Shown here: piece by piece, positions 57,627-64,000 of the stretch | Layout of the letters: the number at the start of each line of letters is the position of its first letter | Numbering within the stretch: the first letter of the stretch is position 1 | DNA from: Pseudomonas fluorescens Q2-87 | GTDB lineage: Bacteria > Pseudomonadota > Gammaproteobacteria > Pseudomonadales > Pseudomonadaceae | DNA length: 64,000 bases | NCBI RefSeq assembly: GCF_000281895.1 | Contig: NZ_CM001558.1 | Location: 2,298,556-2,362,555, forward strand | Direction of reading: 5' to 3' | Notes under the pieces: generated by a model | Told to the model about the DNA's origin: nothing | The model's input: the letters and a program-made list of their open reading frames with translations, nothing else | The model's database searches: none | Program-made: the position numbers and the translations under genes

Positions 57627-58907
57627 ATGAATGATCAGGCCAATAGCGTTGAAGAGCGCTTTGAAACGATAGCCCCAGCCACCCTCAGCCAATGGAGCCG
57701 CCAGGATACCACTTGGATGTTGGGTCTGTTTGGCACCGCCATCGGTGCAGGTACGTTGTTTTTACCGATCAATGCGGGCCTGGGCGGATTTTGGCCGCTG
57801 CTGATCCTGGCGGTGCTGGCATTTCCCATGACGTTCTACGCTCATCGAGGCCTGACCCGCTTCGTGTTGTCCGGTCGAGACGGCGCGGACATCACCGAGG
57901 TGGTGGAAGAGCATTTCGGCCTCAAGGCCGGCGCGCTGATCACCTTGCTCTATTTCTTTGCGATTTTCCCGATCCTGCTGATCTACAGCGTGGCGTTGAC
58001 CAACACGGTCGGCAGCTTCCTGGAGCACCAGCTGCATTTGCAGCCGCCACCGCGCGCCGTACTGTCCCTGGTGCTGATACTGGGACTGCTGGCAGTGGTG
58101 CGTTGTGGCGAGCAGGCGATCGTCAAGGCCATGAGCCTGATGGTCTATCCGTTTATCGTTGCACTGCTGTTCCTGGCGGTGTTCCTGATCCCGCACTGGA
58201 ACGGCGGCATCCTGGCCACGGCATCGACGCCGCCTGAAGCTTCGGCGTTGCTGCATACCTTGTGGCTGGCGATTCCGGTAATGGTGTTCTCGTTCAACCA
58301 TTCGCCAATCATTTCGGCGTTTGCGGTGGACCAGAAGCGTCGCTACGGCGTCAACGCCGAGGAGCGCAGTTCGCAGATTCTGTCCCGTGCCCATGTGTTG
58401 ATGGTGGTGATGGTGCTGTTCTTCGTGTTCAGCTGCGTGCTGACCTTGTCTGCGGCGCAACTGGCCGAGGCCAAGGCGCAGAACCTGTCAATCCTGTCGT
58501 ACCTGGCCAACCACTTCAGCAACCCGACCATTGCCTTTGCAGCGCCGCTGATCGCGTTCGTGGCGATCTCCAAATCCTTCCTCGGCCATTACATTGGCGC
58601 CAGCGAAGGTCTCAAGGGCTTGATCGCCAAGAGCGGACGTCGTCCAGCGCCCAAGACCCTGGATCGCCTGACGGCTGCGTTCATGTTGATGGTGTGCTGG
58701 ATCGTCGCCACGCTCAACCCGAGCATCCTGGGCATGATCGAAACCCTGGGCGGCCCGGTCATCGCAGCGATCCTGTTCCTGATGCCGATGTACGCCATCC
58801 GCAAAGTCCCGGCCATGGCCCGCTATCGCGGCCAGGCCTCCAATGTTTTCGTGGCGCTGGTGGGGCTGGTGGCGATCACGGCACTGGTCTATTCCCTCCT
58901 GGCCTGA
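57627..58907 (+). CDS. HAAAP-family amino-acid permease (SdaC-like serine/threonine transporter)
   Basis: 426 residues, about eleven helices. GLFGTAIGAGTLFLPINAGLGG near residue 35 and FSFNHSPIISAFAVDQKRRYG near 215 are typical of SdaC and related serine/threonine:H+ symporters; ISKSFLGHYIGASEGLKG near 320 is also conserved. The ATG at 57627 follows GGAG at 57612; the open frame begins further upstream. Serine is the likely substrate, but tryptophan/tyrosine branches share the fold. Confidence 0.85.
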   Translation: MNDQANSVEERFETIAPATLSQWSRQDTTWMLGLFGTAIGAGTLFLPINAGLGGFWPLLILAVLAFPMTFYAHRGLTRFVLSGRDGADITEVVEEHFGLKAGALITLLYFFAIFPILLIYSVALTNTVGSFLEHQLHLQPPPRAVLSLVLILGLLAVVRCGEQAIVKAMSLMVYPFIVALLFLAVFLIPHWNGGILATASTPPEASALLHTLWLAIPVMVFSFNHSPIISAFAVDQKRRYGVNAEERSSQILSRAHVLMVVMVLFFVFSCVLTLSAAQLAEAKAQNLSILSYLANHFSNPTIAFAAPLIAFVAISKSFLGHYIGASEGLKGLIAKSGRRPAPKTLDRLTAAFMLMVCWIVATLNPSILGMIETLGGPVIAAILFLMPMYAIRKVPAMARYRGQASNVFVALVGLVAITALVYSLLA

Positions 58908-58916
58908 TCGCCCCCT

Positions 58917-59004
58917 GTGGGAGCGGGCTTGCTCGCGAAATGGTGGGTCAGCCAAATGTTGATGTTGGATGTGCCGGCCCCTTCGCGAGCAAGCTCGCTC
59001 CCAC
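58917..59004. repeat. REP inverted pair (GTGGGAGCGGGC family)
   Basis: GTGGGAGCGGGCTTGCTCGC at 58917, with a slightly different inverse arm (CGAGCAAGCTCGCTCCCAC) ending at 59004. Confidence 0.88.
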
Positions 59005-59050
59005 ATTGGTTTTGGGTGGTTGAAGAGTTTGCATGTACCACCAATCTCCT

Positions 59051-59086
59051 GTGGGAGCGAGCCTGCTCACGATAGCGGTGATTCAG
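59051..59086. repeat. Single REP element
   Basis: GTGGGAGCGAGCCTGCTCAC at 59051 with a GATAGCGGTGATTCAG tail, without an inverse partner nearby. Confidence 0.7.
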
Positions 59087-59108
59087 TTGGGATCGAAATG
59101 ACAGGCAT

Positions 59109-59146
59109 AAAAAAACGCCGCCCCTCGCAAGAAGGGCGGCGTTTTT
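59109..59146. terminator. Bidirectional terminator after acnB
   Basis: AAAAAACGCCGCCC and GGGCGGCGTTTTT pair as a long stem with a 10-base loop, 18 bases past the acnB stop. The A and T flanks would terminate from both strands. Confidence 0.9.
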
Positions 59147-59163
59147 AGTCGGGCGTTGAAGCG

Positions 59164-61773
59164 TTAGGCTTGAACGACCGGGATGTTGGCGTTTGCAGCG
59201 GCTTCACGGAACTCGGCGATCTGGTCGAAGCTCAGGTAGCGATACACGTCCGCTGCCATGCTGTCGATCTTGCCAGCGTATTCCATGTACTCCTCGACGG
59301 TCGGCAGGCGACCCAGGATCGAAGCCACGGACGCCAGCTCGGCCGAAGCCAGGTAGACGTTCGCGCCGTCGCCCAGACGGTTCGGGAAGTTACGGGTCGA
59401 TGTCGACACCACGGTGGAATTCGGCTCGACGCGTGCCTGGTTACCCATGCACAGCGAGCAGCCTGGCATTTCCATCCGTGCACCGGCCTTGCCGTAGATG
59501 CCGTAGTAGCCTTCTTCGGTGAGCTGGTGAGCGTCCATCTTGGTCGGCGGCGACAGCCACAGACGGGTTGGCAGCTGACCCTTGACCTGCTCCAGCAGTT
59601 TACCGGCAGCGCGGAAGTGACCGATGTTGGTCATGCACGAACCGATGAACACTTCGTCGATCTTCTCGCCAGCAACGCTGGACAGCAGACGGGCGTCGTC
59701 CGGATCGTTCGGCGCGCAGAGCACAGGCTCGCTGATGTCGGCCAGATCGATTTCGATGACTTCGGCGTATTCGGCGTCGGCATCGGCTTCCATCAGCTCA
59801 GGGTTGGCGATCCAGGCTTCCATCGCTTGGGCGCGACGTTCCAGGGTACGTGCGTCACCGTAGCCTTCGCCGATCATCCAGCGCAGCAGGGTGATGTTGG
59901 ATTGCAGGTACTCGGTGATCGACTCTTTCGACAGCTTGATGGTGCAACCGGCAGCCGAACGTTCGGCCGAGGCGTCGGACAATTCGAAAGCCTGTTCCAG
60001 GGTCAAGCCTTCCAGGCCTTCGATTTCCAGGATGCGGCCGGAGAAGGCGTTTTTCTTGCCTTTCTTCTCGACGGTCAGAAGACCATTCTGGATGGCGAAG
60101 TAGGGAATGGCATGAACCAGGTCACGCAGGGTGATGCCAGGTTTCATCTTGCCTTTGAAGCGCACCAGGATCGATTCCGGCATGTCCAGCGGCATGACGC
60201 CGGTGGCAGCGGCGAACGCGACCAGGCCGGAACCGGCCGGGAACGAGATGCCCATCGGGAAACGGGTGTGCGAGTCACCACCGGTGCCGACGGTGTCTGG
60301 CAGCAGCATGCGGTTCAGCCACGAGTGGATGATGCCGTCGCCCGGACGCAGGGAAACACCGCCGCGGGTCATGATGAAGTCAGGCAGGGTGTGGTGGGTG
60401 GTCACGTCGATCGGCTTTGGATAAGCCGCGGTGTGGCAGAACGACTGCATTACCAGGTCGGCCGAGAAGCCCAGGCACGCCAGGTCTTTCAGTTCGTCAC
60501 GGGTCATTGGACCGGTGGTGTCCTGGGAACCCACGGTGGTCATCTTCGGTTCGCAGTAGGTGCCAGGGCGTACGCCTTGGCCTTCTGCCAGACCGCAAGC
60601 CTTGCCGACCATTTTCTGCGCCAAGGTGAAACCCTTGGTGCTTTCGGCGGGTGCTTCAGGCTTCTTGAACAGGTCGAACGCTGGCAGACCCAATTCGGCA
60701 CGCGCCTTCTCGGTCAGGCCACGGCCGATGATCAGCGGGATACGACCGCCAGCACGAACTTCGTCCAACAGGACCGGGGTCTTCATTTCGAAGGTGGTCA
60801 GGACTTCGTCGGTACCGTGCTTGCAGACTTTGCCAGCGTGCGGGTACAGGTCGATCACGTCGCCCATGTTCATGTTCGACACGTCGAATTCGATCGGCAG
60901 GGCGCCGGCGTCTTCCATGGTGTTGTAGAAGATCGGTGCGATCTTGCTGCCGAAGCAGAAGCCGCCAGCGCGCTTGTTCGGCACGTATGGAATGTCGTCG
61001 CCGAAGAACCACAGGACCGAGTTGGTCGCGGATTTACGCGAAGAACCGGTACCGACCACGTCACCGACGTAAGCGATCGGGAAGCCTTGGCCGCGCATTT
61101 CTTCGATCTGCTTCATCGGGCCGGTCTTGCCTTGTTCATCAGGCACGATGCCGTCACGGGCCATTTTCAGCATGGCCAGGGCGTGCAGCGGGATGTCCGG
61201 GCGGGACCAGGCATCGGGAGCAGGGGACAGGTCGTCGGTGTTGGTTTCGCCGGTGACCTTGAACACGCGCAGGCTGATCTTGTCGGCCAGGGTAGGGCGC
61301 TTCTTGAACCACTCGCCATCAGCCCAGGATTGCAGCACGGCCTTGGCGTGAACGTTGCCGTTCTTGGCTTTTTCAGCCACGTCGTGGAAAGCATCGAACA
61401 TCAGCAGGGTGTGCTTGAGTTCTTCGGCAGCCACTGGCGCCAGCTCGGCGTCGTCCAGCAGGTTCACCAGGGTCACGATGTTGTAGCCGCCCTGCATGGT
61501 GCCGAGCAGTTCAACAGCGCGTTTCTTGTCGATCAGAGGGGATTTGGCTTCGCCTTTGGCGACGGCGGACAGGAAACCGGCCTTTACATAGGCGGCTTCG
61601 TCGACTCCTGGCGGAACGCGGTTGGTGATCAGGTCAACGAGGAAAGCTTCTTCGCCAGCCGGAGGATTCTTCAGCAGCTCGATCAGGCCTGCGGTTTGTT
61701 CGGCGTTAAGCGGCTGGGGAACGATACCCAGTGCTGCGCGCTCTTCGATATGTTTGCGGTAGGCTTCAAGCAC
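59164..61773 (-). CDS. acnB: Bifunctional aconitate hydratase 2 / 2-methylisocitrate dehydratase
   Basis: 869 residues from a GTG at 61773, exactly the usual AcnB length, starting [23 protein letters not shown]. It interconverts citrate and isocitrate with a [4Fe-4S] cluster; ligand cysteines appear in GSCMTNIG and [17 protein letters not shown]. The HEAT-like N-terminal domain and swivel domain precede the core. GAGGG about eight bases before the GTG fixes the start; an ATG at 61788 is possible. The GTG start, long structured leader and promoter at 62065-62093 suggest control at the RNA level. Confidence 0.96.
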   Translation of the reverse strand: MLEAYRKHIEERAALGIVPQPLNAEQTAGLIELLKNPPAGEEAFLVDLITNRVPPGVDEAAYVKAGFLSAVAKGEAKSPLIDKKRAVELLGTMQGGYNIVTLVNLLDDAELAPVAAEELKHTLLMFDAFHDVAEKAKNGNVHAKAVLQSWADGEWFKKRPTLADKISLRVFKVTGETNTDDLSPAPDAWSRPDIPLHALAMLKMARDGIVPDEQGKTGPMKQIEEMRGQGFPIAYVGDVVGTGSSRKSATNSVLWFFGDDIPYVPNKRAGGFCFGSKIAPIFYNTMEDAGALPIEFDVSNMNMGDVIDLYPHAGKVCKHGTDEVLTTFEMKTPVLLDEVRAGGRIPLIIGRGLTEKARAELGLPAFDLFKKPEAPAESTKGFTLAQKMVGKACGLAEGQGVRPGTYCEPKMTTVGSQDTTGPMTRDELKDLACLGFSADLVMQSFCHTAAYPKPIDVTTHHTLPDFIMTRGGVSLRPGDGIIHSWLNRMLLPDTVGTGGDSHTRFPMGISFPAGSGLVAFAAATGVMPLDMPESILVRFKGKMKPGITLRDLVHAIPYFAIQNGLLTVEKKGKKNAFSGRILEIEGLEGLTLEQAFELSDASAERSAAGCTIKLSKESITEYLQSNITLLRWMIGEGYGDARTLERRAQAMEAWIANPELMEADADAEYAEVIEIDLADISEPVLCAPNDPDDARLLSSVAGEKIDEVFIGSCMTNIGHFRAAGKLLEQVKGQLPTRLWLSPPTKMDAHQLTEEGYYGIYGKAGARMEMPGCSLCMGNQARVEPNSTVVSTSTRNFPNRLGDGANVYLASAELASVASILGRLPTVEEYMEYAGKIDSMAADVYRYLSFDQIAEFREAAANANIPVVQA

Positions 61774-61895
61774 AGTTATTACCCTCATCAGTGGTCCCAA
61801 ATGGGTGTCCGGGACGCTCATCCAGAAACTCACGGTACCCATGCGCGTCGGGGGCTTTTTGAGCCACCATGCCAGGGTTTCCGGAGTTCCTCACA

Positions 61896-62032
61896 GAAGC
61901 TGCTTTCAAAGTTTTACGCCTGCAGAACGGGAGCTGATGAGGGTTGGCGTTGGGCTTTCCCCGCTGGAAAGACCCTCCGCCAACACCGCTCTGAAGGAAC
62001 GACTGTGCTCGTGACGCTTTGAAAACAGCTTC
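61896..62032 (-). other. Large stem structure in the acnB 5' leader
   Basis: Outer arms GAAGCTGTTTTCAAAG (62032-62017, minus strand) and CTTTGAAAGCAGCTTC (61911-61896) pair over 16 positions, one as a G-U wobble that exists only in minus-strand RNA. Inside is a hairpin with GTTGGCG/CGCCAAC and GGGTCTTTCC/GGAAAGCCC pairings (61943-61984). The whole element of 137 bases ends 122 bases before the acnB start. This could be a leader riboregulator, an independent small RNA or a mobile-repeat relic. Confidence 0.55.
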
Positions 62033-62064
62033 TAACGGACATTGGCGCCTTAAAAGGCTGGCTG

Positions 62065-62093
62065 ATTCTACGGCAAAAAAAAATTAAAGGTAA
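62065..62093 (-). promoter_or_regulatory. Predicted sigma-70 promoter of acnB
   Basis: Minus strand -35 TTACCT (62093-62088), 17-base spacer with a T-run, and -10 TAGAAT (62070-62065). Transcription would start near 62058, giving a leader of about 285 bases. Confidence 0.5.
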
Positions 62094-62179
62094 GTTCGGC
62101 TCCGAAGTTTGAGGGGTGATCAATCTTAGACAAAGGGCTAACATGCCGGCCTGTCCTGTTTTTGCGTGTGTTTTTCCTT

Positions 62180-62650
62180 ATGCCCAACCAGCTCATCAAG
62201 ACCCCTTGCGTCGGCCTTTGCTCCACTGTCTACGGTGACTTGGTGTGCCGTGGCTGCAAGCGGTTCCACCATGAAGTGATTCACTGGAACGGCTACAACG
62301 AAGAGGAAAAGCGCGCGGTGTGGATGCGGCTGGAACAATTGCTGGTGCAGGTGATGGTGGCCAAGTTGGAGGTTTTCGACCCCGTTGTGCTACGTCAGCA
62401 ACTGGAAGCGCGCAAGATCCGCTTTGTACCGCACCAGTCGGAATACTGCTGGGCCTACCAGTTGATCGCCCGGGGCGCGCGGGTGATCAACAACCTGGAA
62501 GCCTACGGGATGGTGCTGTTGCCGGAGTTTCGCGACTGGGAACTGCCGGACCTGCGCGATGCCATTGATCGAGAGTTTTTCCTTCTGTCCGAAGCCCATT
62601 ACCAGCGCTACATCGCGCCGGGGTTCCTGAAGGATGCGATCGGCGGCTGA
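62180..62650 (+). CDS. DUF1289 domain protein
   Basis: 156 residues. The N-terminal DUF1289 motif has cysteines TPCVGLCSTVYGDLVCRGCKRFHHEV (four cysteines, possible metal site), followed by WNGYNEEEKRAVWMRLEQLL and a C-terminal region of unknown function. No clear ribosome-binding site before the ATG at 62180. Codon use fits a genuine gene; divergent from acnB. Confidence 0.82.
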   Translation: MPNQLIKTPCVGLCSTVYGDLVCRGCKRFHHEVIHWNGYNEEEKRAVWMRLEQLLVQVMVAKLEVFDPVVLRQQLEARKIRFVPHQSEYCWAYQLIARGARVINNLEAYGMVLLPEFRDWELPDLRDAIDREFFLLSEAHYQRYIAPGFLKDAIGG

Positions 62651-62695
62651 TGGCCGGCCATGTGTGCAAAGGAGCTTTTGTGCTGGGGAGCTTTT

Positions 62696-62802
62696 GTGGC
62701 GAGGGAGCTTGCTCCCGCTGGGTTGCGAAGCGACCCCGCCTTCAATTGGTGAATTGCCAGGCGCCTGCTGCGCAGTCGAGCGGGAGCAAGCTCCCTCGCC
62801 AC
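62696..62802. repeat. REP inverted pair (GTGGCGAGGGAGC family)
   Basis: GTGGCGAGGGAGCTTGCTCC at 62696 and its inverse ending at 62802, between convergent genes. Confidence 0.9.
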
Positions 62803-62818
62803 AAGAAGCGAATACTGT

Positions 62819-63682
62819 TTATTCCTTGACCGCCAACTCCACCAGATGGTCCTCGACTTCCTGCGGCTTGAGTACCAGCACGTCGCTTTCCAGCGTATCG
62901 AGCACCGCTTCAGCGGTATTGCCGATCAGCACCCCCGACAATCCCGAGCGCGCCACAGTGCCGATCACGGTGACCGCCGCCTGGAGCTTGCGCGCCATGT
63001 ATGGAATCAGGACGTCCGCCGGGCCTTCCTCGATGTGCAGGTGCTCGTCGTCAATGTCGAATTCCGCCTGGAACGCCCGGCATTGTTCACGATAGCGGGC
63101 CTCGATGGTTTCCTTGAGCTGGAACGTCGGGTCGGCGGACGAAAGCATCGGCGAGGGATGGGCGCTGATCACGTGCAGGTGCGCCTTGGCGAGGAGGGCG
63201 ATGTCGTAGCCATGATCGATGATCGTAGTGTGCAGGTGGCGATGCTCGCCGTCGGCATTGCCGACATCGACAGCGGCCAGAATCACCCGGTCCTTCCAAG
63301 AACCGGTGGTTTTCACCAGCAGTACCGGCGTCGGGCAATGGCGTAGCAGTTTCCAGTCCGCCGGGGTCAACAGGGCTTTTTTCAGCGGGCTGTCGGGGAA
63401 GTGCTGCTTGATCACCAGGCCGCAGCCTTCGGCCTGCTGTACGTCGATGATGGTTTCGTAGAGGCTTTCGTTCCAGGCCTGCTCGGTGGTTACGCTGTAG
63501 CCGTCCGCCAGCAGCGCGGCCTTCAATACACTGAGCAGACCCGCATGGTCATGCTTTTTGTCGCACACCAGCAGGTGCAGGTGGGCCTGGGTCACTCCGG
63601 CGATCAGTTTGGCGCGCTTGAGCGCCAGGCTTTCCGAATGTTCGGGGTTGATGACCACCAGTATGCTGCGGATGGATTGCAT
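62819..63682 (-). CDS. Tandem universal stress protein (UspE-like)
   Basis: 287 residues with two UspA domains (residues 1-140 and 145-285). The second has VTVIGTVARSGLSGVLIGNTAEAVLDTLESDVLVLKP, including the G-x9-G(S/T) ATP-type motif. The first is degenerate. GGAG before the ATG at 63682 supports the start. It likely responds to starvation or respiratory stress; in Pseudomonas such proteins are often ANR-dependent, but no clear ANR box was confirmed here. Confidence 0.88.
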   Translation of the reverse strand: MQSIRSILVVINPEHSESLALKRAKLIAGVTQAHLHLLVCDKKHDHAGLLSVLKAALLADGYSVTTEQAWNESLYETIIDVQQAEGCGLVIKQHFPDSPLKKALLTPADWKLLRHCPTPVLLVKTTGSWKDRVILAAVDVGNADGEHRHLHTTIIDHGYDIALLAKAHLHVISAHPSPMLSSADPTFQLKETIEARYREQCRAFQAEFDIDDEHLHIEEGPADVLIPYMARKLQAAVTVIGTVARSGLSGVLIGNTAEAVLDTLESDVLVLKPQEVEDHLVELAVKE

Positions 63683-63797
63683 GATCGGCGTCTCCAGCAA
63701 AGAAAAGGCGTAGCGTTGCTCAACTATAGTTGCTGTGGGTGAGTCGTCGACTTGATGCATATCAACGACCGTGGCTGGTGGTCCGGGGGCAGGCCGG

Positions 63798-63803
63798 TAT
63801 AAT
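63798..63803 (+). promoter_or_regulatory. Consensus -10 element before miaE
   Basis: TATAAT at 63798-63803, 40 bases before the miaE ATG. No good -35 hexamer is visible at 17 bases, so promoter strength is unknown. Confidence 0.4.
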
Positions 63804-63842
63804 CGGCGGCCTTCGCTCGACTACCTTTTTTCCGTGAGCCCC

Positions 63843-64000
63843 ATGATCCTTCCCGAAATTCATGAATTCCTTGGCTGCCGTACGCCCGATGGCTGGGTCC
63901 AAGCCGCGCTGGCCGATCAGGAAACACTGCTGATCGATCACAAGAACTGCGAGTTCAAGGCCGCCAGTACGGCCCTGAGCCTGATCGCCAAATACCATTC
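63843..64000 (+). CDS. miaE: tRNA-(ms2io6A)-hydroxylase MiaE (5' part)
   Basis: The first 52 codons run off the right edge. MILPEIHEFLGCRTPDGW, then ALADQETLLIDHKNCEFKAASTALSLIAKY, is the conserved MiaE N-terminus. The enzyme is a ferritin-like di-iron hydroxylase that hydroxylates the isopentenyl group of ms2i6A37 in tRNA. The early glutamate (LADQETLL) is a di-iron ligand candidate. Confidence 0.88.
   Translation, partial: MILPEIHEFLGCRTPDGWVQAALADQETLLIDHKNCEFKAASTALSLIAKYH

Noticed and set aside
59170..62022. Very long open frame (950 codons) antisense to acnB on the plus strand
   Set aside because: It mirrors the codon structure of acnB in a GC-rich genome; no ribosome-binding site or family motif. 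Same explanation for long antisense frames at 39984-42116 (clpV), 43359-45236 (tssF/tssG), 53045-55072 (tssM), 7157-9268 (iolA/iolI) and 97-1452 (hcnC).

Overview
The window reads as a chromosome segment of a Pseudomonas of the P. fluorescens group. Evidence is the hcnC hydrogen cyanide synthase gene, GC-rich codon use, a DksA2-type paralogue, a fused ShaAB antiporter subunit, an HSI-III-like type VI secretion cluster, and many copies of two Pseudomonas REP families (GTGGGAGCGGGCTTGCTCGC and GTGGCGAGGGAGCTTGCTCC), mostly as inverted pairs between genes. No rRNA, tRNA, CRISPR array, integrase, transposase or plasmid function was seen.

Layout. 1-1368: end of hcnB and all of hcnC. 1666-17433: a complete myo-inositol system with an RpiR-type regulator, divergent iolC-iolE-iolB-iolA-iolI-iolD-iolG, an IolW-like dehydrogenase, and a sugar ABC importer (binding protein, double ATPase, permease). 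TGGAA-N6-TTCCA palindromes lie at the regulator/iolC promoter and before the importer, and two more lie about 20 kb away before a third inositol-dehydrogenase-like gene (33063-34178), suggesting one regulon. 17759-23585: a DksA paralogue, a cytoplasmic-sensor chemotaxis receptor, three tiny conserved-looking genes, an unknown protein with a structured leader, an orphan betaine-type binding protein and a DUF3995 membrane protein. 23634-29703: the Mnh/Sha multisubunit Na+/H+ antiporter operon. 29852-36210: DMT exporter, XRE-cupin regulator, FAD/NAD(P) protein, the third Idh, an SDR and an APH-fold phosphotransferase.

36410-56298 is a type VI secretion locus: PAAR-like DUF4280 protein and MORN protein at the edge, then vgrG, an AT-richer HNH nuclease-like gene, clpV, tssG, tssF, tssE, hcp, tssC and tssB on the minus strand, and divergent tssJ, tssK, tssL, tssM and tssA. 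The tssB Shine-Dalgarno lies inside a 13-bp hairpin, and the HNH gene is a candidate antibacterial effector or adaptor-linked cargo.

56295-64000: a D-2-hydroxyacid dehydrogenase, an SdaC-type amino-acid permease, acnB with a long structured leader, a DUF1289 protein, a tandem universal stress protein and the start of miaE.

The observations most worth follow-up are the tssB RBS-masking hairpin, the HNH gene in the clpV-vgrG slot, the acnB leader structure, and the extended inositol regulon.
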